Made by a program: the position numbers and the translations under genes. This document shows, one piece after another, positions 39,640-53,030 of a stretch of 64,000 nt of DNA. The DNA lies in NCBI GenBank assembly GCA_947462335.1, contig OX381718.1, positions 42,718,281-42,782,280 of the forward strand, read 5' to 3'. The DNA comes from Harmothoe impar (Eukaryota > Annelida > Polychaeta > Phyllodocida > Polynoidae). The notes under the pieces are model-generated. The model made no database searches and had not been told where the DNA came from. It saw nothing but the letters and a program-made list of their open reading frames with translations. How positions within the stretch are numbered: the stretch's first letter is position 1; the number at the start of each line of letters is the position of its first letter.

Positions 39640-42180
39640 ATGTGTTGCAATTACCACTATCTGTTTTTATTCTCTCTTTTTGATCAGGTTCTGTTTATAT
39701 GGCACACATTTGCCCAGTTACCAGGGGTGAACTATTTCAAAATACTTAATAAGCCTGGCCTACCAGAGGCAAGTTGCACAAAAGTCATAGATTTTACCAC
39801 AAGTTAGGGAGTTTAATCTGTGCTCATGAACAATCAATTGTAAAATTATGAGAAGTTTGTAAACGATACCATACAGGTGCACCAACCACTGCAAGAGAAT
39901 AAGGCTTAGCTTTAGTGCCTCTATCCAAGTGCTAGGGAAATGGGTAACCTCTGCTGCCCCTGATAATAGCAGCACATGATTATAGGATTTTAGAGGTTGG
40001 GTGGATCTAGGCAGCAGTCAATGACCTACAGGCAGGCAGATGATAATTATGTGACCAATCACCCACTTTAGTGGCCCATTTATGCATCAGGATGCTGAGT
40101 AATTTCAGCAGGACGTTTACCCCTGTAAATACACGAGACAAGTGCATAATTGACACTGGCTTTAAAGTGCATCAATATGAGACCAAAGAGAGATAAAGAA
40201 TTCTGAGAATTCTCTTTTCCTTAGTTGTTGACCTGGCCAAATCATGTCAGCCTTGACTTTCAGTAACCCCCCAATGTAATACATACAAAATTAGAGTCCA
40301 CAATCTTCTGGTTTGTTTTTCTCTGAATAAACAGACTTTTCCCTATCAATATTGATTGCTATAGGAGAGCTAACATATTTAGGTCCCACGTTACCAGAAC
40401 TTTCCCCCTATCATGGGTCATACCGACTATCCATTGAATGCTGGTGTGGCTGTGGCAGGAAGCAAACCAAGTTAGGTCGACAGCTGAACCGCTTTCTAAA
40501 TTAAGTTTATATCTGATTTTCACAAATAGAACACAAATGTTGTAAGAGGGTGTGATCAGATCCGGTCTGCCCTTGGCCTTTGTGTACCAAAGTACACATG
40601 TTTGTGTCTTCTTGCATATCTGCTGACCTGACCAATAATACCAAAATGTAAAACTGGGAAAATGCCAATGTCTCCATGGACAAACTCATGACCGAAGCCT
40701 CTTTGGTTCCTCAGGTGATGATTTTTAAAGGTTGAAATCTTTTAGGATGAAGGTAGTCTCATAGATGTATGTTTGGTGGATCATGCATCGCCTTTTACAA
40801 TTTGTATTGGAAACTGATAATAATGTGTTTTTACACAATTAGGAGAGTTGATATAATGTCAACCCTTCTATGAATCATGTCATCATAGGTCATCTCCCAC
40901 ATGCTCCTAAGTATCTGCATTATATATGCTGTATACATGAACATCAATTACATAAGACCTGTGTTAATTTGATTATAATTTAGGCTCTAATAGAATTTCA
41001 TTCTCGGAGATGCATGTATATGCTACAACCTGCCCGCATGATGAATAGCCACAGATTTATCATAACGATTACACATGTGATGGTTATGATGAGGTGACCT
41101 CCCCTTTTCTACAGACCCTCATTACCCACAAGCCTCATCCAGATTCACATCCCACACTAGCAACCCACACCCACACCCATCTGCACACAGAGTAGAGATC
41201 TGATAAGGGGGCCTCCGTATCTCTAAGCACCAGGCAGCAAGGCACAGACATGTCCTCACGAACAAAGACTGTTTGATGAAGTTTGAATTTCACATTCATG
41301 AGATACTGGAAGGGGAGACATCCTTCAACCATTGAATGAGGATATTTAAATAATACCCATGGCAACATCCCTTCATTTCTCATATATTGTCTATCGATTT
41401 ACACATTACACTGACCATTTTGATTATGATATGTCCATTATATTAAGGCCATTGAATATTTTTCACAAGGGGGGGTCAGTCTGATTTGACAAATACATGT
41501 CAAAGGCATAATTTGTGTTTATTGATGAGTAAAACAGTTGACTATTTAACTAGACTGATAAGTGGCACAGCAGGCTACATACCATATCGGTACATAGCTG
41601 CAATCAATATTACCAGCTCTGTTTTAGCATGGTCAATGCTCTGGAATCACTACACCCTACTAATATAAAAGCTCCTGTACATGCTATTTACATGTTTGGT
41701 TTATACGTTTGCAGCCCCTGTGCTCTAAAAGTGGGTCAGTGTGTTAACATTGAAAGCTGCCCTTCGTGATTGTAGTGATTACTGAGAGCTATACAAACAA
41801 TTTAGGTTATGCAAACCCTAATGAATGGTGCATGTGATCAAGTTGATGATATGATAAAGGAAGGTACTCTGGCAAAATAAACAGTGAAAATAACCTGCAT
41901 ATCTTGACTCATCAATCCATGTCCAAGAGCTTGGAATGCACTCAGTCAGTTAACATTGTTAATTCATCAACGGTAATTTTGTCAATCTGCTGCTTCTTGT
42001 TCAAAATTACTGCAATGATTTCTGCCAATCTAGAACCAGTGAGTGCAATTTCCCTAGCTTTGATGGCTGGAAATGAAGGGCACTTAGTCCATAATTATTT
42101 CCATTTTCCATGTCTAATGCTCTCACATAACTCTCAGAACAAGAACGGAATGAGATTTTCTTAATGCATATAGATTCAAA

Positions 42181-42429
42181 TGATAGAATGTGGAATCCTA
42201 ATATTCTCATGACATATTCTCATGACATAAACTACCACTACTGCACTGATTTCAAAAATATAACTTTTGGAGAGTGTGAAAAAAAAACTTATATTGCCTA
42301 GTGTTAAACTACTCAGTGTGTCCAGTAGTCTTGTCCATTATTCATAGATTTATGTTAAACAGACATTGATAATTATATTCCTCTCCGGTATACTGCAATT
42401 CCAAGAAATTGAAGCTCTTTACGGTAGCA
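42181..42429. other. Inversion junction 1 of the long array
   Basis: To the left the blocks run D-J-T-U in forward order (40390-42180). To the right the next blocks are T, J and D as reverse complements (42430-42710, 43190-43540, 44030-44170). The arms are thus a large imperfect inverted repeat with a spacer of about 250 bp. The spacer is AT-rich, and part of it could be unrecognised T or U sequence. Confidence 0.65.
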
Positions 42430-44678
42430 CAGCTTGCATTATTCATGATCTGACCCACTTCTAGGGGAGTGGAACCACAGCTAGGAAACCCATAAATAAA
42501 GTGTACATGCAAATAGCATGTCCCGGAGGTGTGGGTCAAAGCCATTGTAGTAGGGTGCAATGATTACATAGAATGTCAATACTGAAACAAGCGAGTCATA
42601 TTGATCCCAACAATGTATGACCATAAACTATGTGGGCTGTCATGCCAGTTATCAGTCTGATCAGGCAACTATTTACTAATCAATAGACAATAAAGCCTTC
42701 AGCATTAAGTTGTGTTATTGTTCTATATTTACAAACACGTTTGTAGATGGATGAAAATTAAACTATAACCATTGTGCAAACTGTCTCTTTTTCACCATAA
42801 CTTGATCACTTATCAAACCACACTTTGTAATGAACAAATCCATACGGTAAATATTAAAAAAGGTATGCCAATATTATGAGTAAGGGCTTCGAGGCAGAAA
42901 TAGAATTCTGATTTGATATCCTCTCTAGTTGACAGTATTTCCTATTTTCCATAATTCAAGTGAAATTCAAGCTTAATCAAACAGTCTACAACATTTCTTT
43001 ATTTTACTGTGGTATACAAGTAGATAAATAAGAAATCAGATTTCCCCCTCCCTCTGTGAGGATTTTCATTGCCTTTTTTACCATATAATATTGGGCACAT
43101 AAATGATGAACTGCACATTATAAAGTACAAATCCATAGACAGTATGATTGGGAATAAGATTTCAGGGAGACTCACATGGAAATATATTGGATATCCCGAT
43201 TCAATGATTAATTTAAAGGAGGTCTCCACTTCCAATATTCTATCTGAAATTCAAACTTCATCAAACAGTCTTTGTGTAAGAGGACATGCCTAGCTTGGCT
43301 GCCTGGTGCTCGGAGATAGAGAGGGCCCTTATCAGATCTACACTCCCAGTGCTGGTGCGTACAGATGGCTAGAAGGCTATAGATAAGAGACAGAGTGGGA
43401 TGATTATGTGGATGTGGATGTGCGTTGTGGATCTAGAGAGGATGTAGTAAAACAGAGTGTCTCATCATGACCTTCACCTGGCAATACTTCTATGGCTATC
43501 ACTCACTAGGGCAGAGCAGATAGTAGCATAGCTATATCTGTCAGGGGCTGGGAACCATCCATTAGATGGCATTTCAAGACTAGGCAAATCTGGTAACCAA
43601 CTTAATGTATAGTTGTAATGAGATGAAATTGAAGTGCATATCTTTTGTAGATCTTTGGGAATGTAGATTACCTATAATATTGACATGGTTTATAGAAGGA
43701 TTGAGTTTATGTACAGAATATTCACTGAAACAACACAATAATGAATCAATGATTCGAAATTGTAAAAGCAATATGATCAGGTCAAAATACATGATGGACA
43801 TCATTTGTTGATTAATTGGTAACCTTCCCCATACTAATTGAGGAAATGAATGCTGTACTTTGTTACCAAACTATTCCATGGAGTTCCTACTTGGTAATAT
43901 TAGCATTTCCCAGTTTTAGCTTGTTTTCCTAGTGGTCAAGTCAGCAGCTGTACAACAGGACTCTAGACTAGGACACAAAGACATTCACATTCACACATAA
44001 AGACCCAGCACTGATACAGATCTAATCGCACCCTTTTCCACCATTGGTGTTCTATTTGGGAGAATCAGATGTAAACTCAATTTAGAAAGTGATTCAACTG
44101 TTCCCCTAATTTTGTTTGTCTCCTGTGCCTGCTTCAAATGGATAGTCTGCGTGACACAGGGTAGGGAAGGTTCTGGCAATGAGGGACCTAAGTCGGTTAG
44201 CAAGACTAGTACTAAATCAATGTATAGGCATGCTATTTAAGAAGTTTCTCATATAGCAGTAAATATTCATGGAACACCTAAGTAACCAGAGTAGAAAATG
44301 GCAGTGGGGAATCTCATCTCATGAATATCACATTGAGCACTTACTAAAAAGGGGCATTTTCTTTCCACGGCTGGGATTTCATTATGAAGTCACTTTTTAT
44401 CATGTTCCACTCTCCCATCCAACCGTTCAGCATGGGCACACATGATAGCAAAAAAGAGGGATATTCAATTAGTAGGATTCTACTAAACTAGACAGCAATG
44501 CCGGTCACAGTTCCTCTTCCTGTGACTAAAAATGAAGTATGTGTCAACCTGGGATTCCACTCAATCGGACAATAATGCAGTTCAAGTGTATTATCCCTTA
44601 TAACCAAGTTTGAGAGAAATTTGCAAATTCAAAGAATTGATAAAAATGATTCAATCAGTATACTGTACATGTAGAGTA

Positions 44679-45604
44679 CCGTGGGGTATTACTGGCAGGG
44701 GGGGTATTACTGGCACCCCGGCAGTGTTGTGCGGATTTCTTGCTAGGCAAATCGGCTCAGGGCAGCCAATGATAATTTTAAGACATTTTGGGGACCTATC
44801 CTCCTACCCTAAAAGACAAAAATATTGGGAATAAAACTTTGTGATTAGGATAATCCCCTTCAAAATTATGATCATTGAGTCATTATGCTCAAGCTTGGTG
44901 CAGTTATAGGTTTTGCCAAGATGTAAGAGCAGTTGGATCCAGATTCACAGCTTCACCTATATGAGTTTTACTAAACCTTAAGCAGAATGCCATGGCCAAT
45001 TTATGTCTCCTGTCTGCTAGAACAGTCATTTTTGAACTGGGTCTCAATGCCTCCAAGATGGCGGGGGTCCCAGTAATACCAACAGGTTTCTACAGTTGTG
45101 GGTATTACTGGCACCCGTCTTGCCGCCATCCTTTCTAGTTAACAAGATGAACATAATAATAGTAATTTGGATTCTTTGGGTATCCAAAACAACATTCACA
45201 AACAATTTCACTGCAATTGTGTGAGGTCCAGGTATGTGTTTGGGTGTATATCAATGACATATGAGTGTGGCATGTTAGGATGTCTCTGACTTTAATTCCT
45301 TCATGGATGACACATAATTTTGTATCCCCAACAGGGTCAGTTTATATTTTTGTAAAACTATGGCTTTTTCTAAGGAAAGCATAAGGGTGCCAGTAATACC
45401 CCCAGCCATGCCAGTAATACCAACAAAATCCTGAATTATTCAAACATAAATATTCATATGTCAACATATATCATTTTGCCCATAACTGATCGAAAATATG
45501 ACAAAGTCCATGCTCCATGGATGGGAAAAGAGAAATTCTCAAAAAATCTCACAGAAATTGCACCAGGGGGAAAAACTCCTTAGGGTGCCAGTAATACCCC
45601 ACGG
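44679..45604. mobile_element. TA-flanked MITE with seven GGTATTACTGGCA motifs
   Basis: The ends are a perfect 19-bp inverted repeat (CCGTGGGGTATTACTGGCA at 44679-44697 and its complement at 45586-45604) between TA dinucleotides, 926 bp in all. The motif GGTATTACTGGCA recurs at 44702, 45101 (plus) and 45068, 45385, 45408 (minus) besides the two ends, often extended to GGCACCC. The repeated end motif suggests multiple binding sites for a transposase. A YY1-like AAGATGGCGGG lies at 45054. There is no coding sequence above chance. Confidence 0.9.
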
Positions 45605-45982
45605 TACTCAAGTTCTTTGCATAATTGTGCACACAATTAGGCATAAATAGGCTGCTATCACAGTGCATGCACGCTCACATTCAGGAAGTCACTTCTGGCC
45701 AATCATATGTTCATACAAATGCACTTCCTGGAATGCTTGGTTATTAAGGATGCCAGTTGATATTGATGGAACACCAAGCTGTGCGTGCAGAAAAGAAACA
45801 GGAGCCGTTTTTGATAGCGATGATGTTGATTCAACATTCCGTGCCCACCAGGGAAGACCCCCTGTGTGGGCAAATAGGGTGCTCTCACACTGAATGAATG
45901 CTCACATTCATGAAGTCAGTTAGCGCATGTCATCTGGGTGCTGCACACTTCTTGTTGTTTTTATTGATGCCAAGTGTCACGT

Positions 45983-46336
45983 GATATGTTTCGCTCTGCC
46001 TGACAGTAGCAGGAGGCACATCCTAATTGGAATGCTGGGTTATTGAAAATATAATCATGAAATCAGGCTTTCCTGTTAGATATTCTGCAAATTAAATTTG
46101 ATTGATTCTTTTTTTTAAATAGTTTTCTCTTCGGCCCTATTTGGTTTCCCCCCTTCAATGATATGTTTCGCTCTGCCTGACAGTAGCAGGAGGCACATCC
46201 TAATTGGAATGCTGGGTTATTGAAAATATAATCATGAAATCAGGCTTTCCTGTTAGATATTCTGCAAATTAAATTTGATTGATTCTTTTTTTTAAATAGT
46301 TTTCTCTTCGGCCCTATTTGGTTTCCCCCCTTCAAT
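45983..46336. repeat. 177-bp perfect tandem duplication
   Basis: The segment starting GATATGTTTCGCTCTGCC occurs twice back to back (45983-46159 and 46160-46336) with no difference that I can see. It lies in an inverted B block; other B copies have one. It is either very recent or an assembly artefact. Confidence 0.95.
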
Positions 46337-48259
46337 GGGTGGCTCAGCATTCAATGAATAGTGAGCATGATGCACAAGAGTGGGCAGGTTTTGGTGACAT
46401 AGGACCTATTCAATTCTACAAGGACTAAGTCAATATGGGGATGTCATTAAGGAATTCTCTCCTATGGTAGTTAATATTGATTGGACACCGAGCTAAGTAT
46501 TCAGAGAAAAAACACAGGAGGCTGCTTAATAGCAGTGTTAAATCTCATCTCATGAATATCACATTTAGCGCTTACAAAAAAGAGGCATTTTATTACCAAG
46601 GCCGGTGTCATTATGAAGTTACTTTTTTATCTAATTATGTTCTACTCTCTGATGCACTAACCTTACCATCTCTGTTTAAGAGGGTAGGATTAGCGCAACC
46701 TGATAACAAAAAGTGCTATATTCAATTAGTATTGAAGACTTTGATATTGCAATTCTACTAAAGTAAACAGCAATGCCTGTCAACGTTATTTTTTCCTGTG
46801 ACTAAGAAATCATGTTGGGACATAATCAACCTTGAATTCACTTAATTGGCAAGTCTTTACAGGTTCATTATCCCCTGCATTGAAATTTGATTTAAGTCTA
46901 ACTCTCCTGCAGTAATTGATGTAAGTGATCCTTTGGGAGTAGGATGGATGTTCTTGGCTAAATCAATAATTATTGTGTTTCTTAAGGATTGGGTCATTTA
47001 AATGGTTTGATATCACAAATACCTGACCATTGTGTTTAACTGCCCTGGCACTTATAACTTTCGAGGCATGTTTACCCCAGCACTAATACAAGAGATGTCC
47101 TTATTCAAAACCTGGCACTTAACTGTGACAGTCCGCTATATGTTATTTAAACACAATTGGAAAATATAGGCAGCAGGCAGCCAGGGAGTGGTGATGTTTT
47201 CCGTGCATAATGCAATAATAAAGAAAGCATCGATTTAGCCAATGAGACATCATTTCATTGGAAACAGATTTCTAATAAACAGTCACTTAAAAATGAAGCA
47301 AATTAACGGCCATGATTTAATACAAAAGAGGCCATTGGAGTCCCACAGCAATCAATCTTAGCAACTACGACCGAGAAGAAGGGAAGAAAGTTTGTCATGA
47401 ATGGATTTCCGATAGTGATACATGCATACGCAGGAAACACTGTACACTCATTTATGCACACAATTGATAGCCTTGCATGTCCGGTGCATGGGCAGTCTTG
47501 CCTTAATAGGAAATCACTCAGAGCATGCTAACTGCTTGTGACATACACTTATTTCTCTTGGTGCCAAGCATCATGCGACTTTTTTTATATTTCGCCTGAA
47601 CATTGACAGGATGTACATCCTAATTTTTGTTCAAGATCACACCTGCCTTAACTATTGAGGTATATTTCCATGAATTGAGGGTTTTCTATTCTGATGATGG
47701 GTTTGGTACACGTAAAACATAGACCTTTTACATGCCTGTAGTGATTTCATATTGTGGTAGCTAGTAACCAGATTACGTGGTAGATATGGCACATCTGAGT
47801 CCCTATATACGTGTTATAAGCCAAGGAAAGGGTTATTGTCCAAGATCCCAGCCGAGGATAATTACCATTGTCCAAGTCTTATAACACCTGCAGCTGCAAG
47901 TCATATTCTTTGAGTGCCTACAACAGAGAAGTTGGCCTACTCTGCTCGGCATGTCCTTTTGTGTAGGGGTTGTATTATTTATGGAGAAGTCATGGGCCCC
48001 CCTACAGATGGCTCCAACTGTTAGCTTCCTCCACAACCATCTCATGTTCCACTTGGGGTATGAGCAATCTACCACCAGCATGCAATTGGCATACCCTGTG
48101 CTATGAGATTACAATCACTAATATAGAGGCCAGGTACCCCTAGTGACAGGCTGGTGCCAAACTGTTGGGAAAAAGCTCTGGGGGGCTCTTCAATGTGTGG
48201 GGCCTTTATTCCCGAGACAGGCGCTTATATAAGATCATGTGCTGTCTTTAACTACCAAA

Positions 48260-48410
48260 TCGTCTTTAGCTGACAAAAGGGTATCCTTTTTTTAGCTAAA
48301 TATTTGCGTGTTGCTAATAAAGCACAAACAGATTTAGCTGACAAAAGGCTTCAGTTAACAAATCCAATATGATAATCTTTAGCTAACAAACCCTAAATAT
48401 CCGCCTTATG
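48260..48410. repeat. Dispersed TTTAGCTGACAAAAGG motifs
   Basis: TTTAGCTGACAAAAGG occurs at about 48274 and 48332, with TTTAGCTAA at about 48294 and TTTAGCTAACAAA at about 48391. The spacing is irregular, so this is not a simple tandem array. It may be the interior of a small degraded transposon, but I could not find ends. Confidence 0.55.
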
Positions 48411-48490
48411 TACCAAACATGAATAAAGATTGAAACCGTTTGTATATGAATAAGTCATACATAGCTAGGTTGGAAACCAAGCTGTTGGTG

Positions 48491-48543
48491 TATAAGCATA
48501 AAACAATAAATGCACGTATTATAAGCATAAAACAATAAATGCA
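48491..48543. repeat. 29-bp tandem duplication
   Basis: TATAAGCATAAAACAATAAA plus a few bases is repeated at a period of 29 bp (48491 and 48520). The AATAAA it contains is probably incidental. Confidence 0.85.
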
Positions 48544-49202
48544 TATCTCTCCAAGAATGTGCAGTCACTTTCATCATGCAACTGATCTGTCGTCATACCT
48601 GTGTTCTTTTCCAATGTAATGCTGTAAGCTGTACATATTCCTTTATTTTGTAAAAGTTGTGAATCTTTATTCTCCCCTATATTGCCCCTAGGGAAAGTAT
48701 AAAGTGCAAAGTATGAAGTGCAAAGTGACACTAGAAGGCTGCCATCTCGTAGATTTTTTTCCATCCATGCAGCAGTGATTGTAATCATGCACAGTTAGGA
48801 TATTGTGCTTTCTATTTCTGTAGCAGCATGGCTGTTGGCAACATATACAATTGTGTGGATGCACCAGGTAACCCAGCCACTGCACTACATACACCCAGTA
48901 ACCACCCCCACACTCCAACTGTTGGCATCAGTCCATATCATTCCCCACCGATCTCATGTTGCACTTGTGGCAGAAACCATCTAGTCTACTACTAGTATCT
49001 AACAGGCATTCCCTGTATAAAAACACACTTGGCATCCTGCACTATCTATAGTTCACCCCAATATGTCGATAGTGACCTAAGGTCATTAGTGCCCGAACAT
49101 AATTAGTTGCCTAAATCCCGAATCTTCATGGTTTATAATAATGTTATTTACAATATATCCTGCAGCGCGATGCAGCTAATCGTTGTTTCCTTGTTGTTTC
49201 AG

Positions 49203-49239
49203 GTATGTACTGGTTTTGTCTCAGAAACTGCCCTTTGAG
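49203..49239 (+). other. Element G copy 3: candidate 37-nt micro-exon
   Basis: GTATGTACTGGTTTTGTCTC matches the start of the other G copies; the 3' third is more diverged and two bases shorter. The acceptor-like TTGTTGTTTCAG and the donor-like GTAAGTAG are kept. The short frame reads MYWFCLRN and then differs. G is in plus orientation here although its neighbours (A at 48895, J at 50270) are inverted, so its placement differs from copies 1 and 2. Confidence 0.35.
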
Positions 49240-51628
49240 GTAAGTAGAATATTTGCCCTGGATGACCAGGTTTTTTAAGGAAAGAATCTTTAAAGCTAGA
49301 TTATTGTAGATTGGTTTGAGATTGTTTGCTTGAGATCGAGATGAACTGTATTAATTATGTATGAGTATCAGATTATTTGAAAGATTGGCCTTGGTGAAGT
49401 TAGCATGTCAATGTTAATCATCTATTACAAGCTAGGGGCATGGTGTGATGTCCAAAAAATTGGAGAGTTGATCGTCAAAATGCATTTCATAGTCATCTAA
49501 TTGTTTCAATAGAAAACATTTGCAACGGTCTGTGTTTTAACAAAACAAACACATTAAACAACTATTTATACCCTGCAGCCAAATATATAGCTCTAATGTG
49601 TTTACCAGCGAGAGATGGAATTACCTCTAAAAGTGCATCATGTGAATTATTGAGTGTGTCCTGGTACTGTTACTGTCTAGACTCACAAGCCCAACATGTA
49701 AGTCAGGTAAAAGTGTTAAAGTGATTATATGGAATTAGATGAAACAATAGAAATTATGCAGTTAAAATTGGTACTTTTACAGTCAGTGAATGTCATCAAA
49801 ATGAATAAATTAATGTAGAATAACTTCAAAAAAAGTTAAAGCAGGAATTGGTCATTCTGCAACAAGCTGTTAATTTTGGTCGTCACAGTGCATGTACTAT
49901 AATTATGTCTCATTCCAATTTTAATTGTGCCACTTCTCTAACCAATTACAGACCTAACTCTTGTTACCAGTCCAGCAACAGAGTGAGAGGCAGAAATAGA
50001 AATCTAATTGAATATCTTCTCTGGTTGAAGGAACTTTTTGTTTTCATCAAACAGTCTTCAACATCTATTTGTGTTACTCTGGTATACAAGTAGATCAATA
50101 ATAAATCATACTGCCCCCCCCCCCTCTGTGGGAAATATTTCAATGCTTAATTTTGCCATATAATGATCATAAGCAAGGAACCACATATTGTAAAGTATAG
50201 ATCAATAGAAAATTATGAATGGGAATAAGGAATTGAAGGAAATTGACATGGAAATTAATTGAATATCCCGATTCAACGGTTAAAGAGGTCTCCACTTCCA
50301 ATTTTCCTTCTGAAATTCAAACTTCATCAAACAGTCTTTGTAAATGAAATCATGTTTGTGCCTTTTGAGGGATAGGGGCCTCACAAGGCCCCCTATCAGA
50401 TCCTTTAGTTTCTATGGGATTTAAAAGCATATCTGATGTAGATCCTTTGGAACAAGTCTTATATTACCTATATGGACTTGACTTATAGAAGTATTGACAT
50501 TCACATGCAGAATCTTTACTGTAGGAACACCCTGATGAATTGCATTATGAAATTTTAAAAGCAGTATGATCAGGTGAAAAAACACCATGGACATCATAGA
50601 TTAATTAATTGCTAACCCTTCTCTTAATAATTGGGGAAATGAATACAGGACTTGGTTTCTAGACTATTCCATGCAGTAGCTACTTGGTGATATCAGCATT
50701 TCCCAGTTTTAGGTTGCATTCACAGTGGTCAAGGACTCTGGACTAGGACAAACACTAGTCTACATCTGTGCACCCAGGCCCAGAGATGATCCAGATCTGA
50801 TCACTATCTTGTACACCATTTGTGTTCTATTTGTGAGGATTGGATATTAACTCAATTTAGAAAGCGGTCTAACTGTCCATCTAATTTGGTTTGTCTCCTC
50901 CCAAGCCTGTCCCAGCATTCAATGGATAGTCAGTGTCCCCTGGCTGGGATTTCATTATGGAGTGACTTTTTATCTAATTAGGTTCCACTGTGCCACCCAA
51001 CAGCTTTGTTTAAGAGGACACAGTTTGCACATCCTGTTTAAAAACTGGGATGTTCAAATAGTTGCGGAGACTCTCATGTTAGGTTTCTACTAAACTAGAC
51101 AACGATGCCTGTCAACATTATTTTCTTCCTGTGACTACTATCACACTATCAACCTTGAATTCCACTTAAGTGGCAAAGCTGTCAGTTTCAGGATAATAGT
51201 TAGCCATATCCAATAATATTTTGAATTGGTACTGTTGCCATGTATTTCCATAGAATCTTTGCAGGAAATAGGATGACATTAAGTATGCCATGTGGTGAAT
51301 ATGCTACTGAAATCGTTTAGCACTCATTATGTATAAATGGGCTAATACTGTGAGTGGTATGGCCATCAATATCTGCCTGCCTGTAGCTCATTGCCTGCTA
51401 AGTATACATAAATCCACCCAGCATCTAAATTTATATAATCATGCAATGCTGGCATTAGGGTAGGCACAAAGAATCCTTGTTGTAAGGGTGTGGACAGAGA
51501 AACTCTGTACTGGGGTATATTTCTCCTGTAGTGCCTGTATATCAGAGTAGAAGTAGAATCTATGAATGTTCTTGTTTAAATCAATTGTTTTCTTCTAGGA
51601 TTGGTTCATGGTTTATTGTCACATAATT

Positions 51629-52240
51629 GTGGGCAGCCAAGCAGAAAGGACCATCCGAGGGGGATTAGTTCCAATTTTAGCCACCAGGGGGCCTCACCAT
51701 TGCCTAAAATGTAATTTTTAAAAAAAGCAAAAAAAGGCTCTGGGGTACTTTTTTCTGTAGAATACAATAGGAACATAAAATACATTCCATTTTTGGTGAC
51801 AAGCTTCCATATCTGGAATGGAAAAAGAACATTTTAAAGCCTAAATGGGTGTCTTTGTTGATTTCGGTTGCCATGGAAACATTACTGTCATTCCAAATAG
51901 AAAGAATGAGCTGTATTGATAAAATGATTCATGGGGATTGCCATGGTCAAAACAGACATCAATTACCATTCCTAGATTGAATTTTATGACCTAAGGAATA
52001 AAAATGTGTGATGAATTTCCTATTATCATAATTATGCAAATTAGATAGAATTATCTTGGAAACTATGAGACTAAGAGCCTATTGGGATTTTGGATGCAGC
52101 AAAACCCACACATATTCATGAAGCCATTTCTCAAAAAGTAGAATTGATATCTCCTAGTGTAATATATCATTGGAAAGCTTATGACATCAATTTTAAAGTT
52201 GGCTTTTTCCTTGGAGTACCCTTTTCTCTTGCCTGTACAT
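51629..52240 (+). mobile_element. CTCF-motif MITE family, copy 3
   Basis: The left end GTGGGCAGCCAAGCAGAAAG and the right end, complement of GTACAGGCAAGAGAAAAGG, match the two ends of the 19370 element in opposite orientation. AATT precedes the left end, but a matching target duplication at the right is not clear, so the right edge is approximate. Shared interior segments include GTTGCCATGGAAAC and the ATATCTCCTAGTGTAATATA stretch. Confidence 0.8.
51678..51696 (+). promoter_or_regulatory. CTCF-like motif inside MITE copy 3
   Basis: TAGCCACCAGGGGGCCTCA keeps the full CCACCAGGGGGC core. It sits about 50 bp from the element end, as in the other copies. Confidence 0.4.
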
Positions 52241-53030
52241 ATCCATTATTTAGTCCAATTGGAGTGTAAAGGGAAAGGGCAGGAAGGGAGTGGTGATGGT
52301 TTGCGCAAATAGTGCAATGATAATGGAACCGGTCGAGTATAGCACTATTTGACTGGAGAGGCGTCATTGGAAACGGATCGCTAATGAGGAGCAAGGTAAA
52401 AAGATTGGGAAATGAAGCAAATTAACTGTCATGATTTAATACTAAAGAGGCCACATGAGTCCCATGGCAATCAATCTTGGCCATAAGGACTGAGAAGAAG
52501 GGAATCTATCTTGATAAGAATTTTGTGTGTCTTGACTGGGTTTCAGATGTTGATACATTCATACACAGGGAATGCTGGAGACTCAGGTTTGCACAATCGA
52601 TAGACCGCTTGTGACATGCTAATATTATTCTCATCAAATCAAGTATTTCTCTTGGAAGGTAGGCCTCTTGCATGCTAGTAGCAAGGTGTCATATTGTGAT
52701 AGCTATGCAGCAAAATTGAGCTTTCCCTATCGTCATGTATGAACGCCCCGGTGCTTATTTATTTGAAAGCATGATTACTCCCAGTGCTTATACAAGACAG
52801 GCACTTATTCAAGATCGATTCTAAGTGCTTAATATATTTGAGGACTCCTCTACCCCTGGCGCATATACGAGGATGTGCTTATTCAATGTCTGGCACTTAA
52901 ACAAGTACATACAAGAGAATAGTTGGCTTACTCTACAGGAATGTTCTCTCATTGAAGTAGTTTTGAGTATATGTGGCCAGGGTAGATCCTAGCTAAAATT
53001 GATTAAAGTACAATAATTGTACAATTATTG

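Larger units (their letters stand above)
37631..42180. repeat. Long repeat array, forward unit 7
   Basis: Blocks are A (37640-37830), a partial B (38100-38350), a full B (38600-39110 with its last part after a MITE at 39640), C (39960-40180), D (40390-40560), J (41010-41330), T (41410-41790) and a shortened U (41880-42180). B is present twice, so a local duplication occurred. Block T keeps the uninterrupted target site of the 19370 MITE. Confidence 0.75.
42430..49060. repeat. Long repeat array, inverted unit 1
   Basis: Blocks appear as reverse complements: T (42430-42710), J (43190-43540), D (44030-44170), K (44310-44430), B fragments (45655-45760 and 45890-46015), K again (46520-46660), a fuller B (47185-47600), H (48070-48180) and A (48895-49060). 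Two K and three B pieces show that the inverted arm was itself partly duplicated. The open frame at 43069-43293 ends SEIQTSSNSLCVRGHA; this J segment reads similarly in several copies but its frame breaks elsewhere. Confidence 0.7.
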
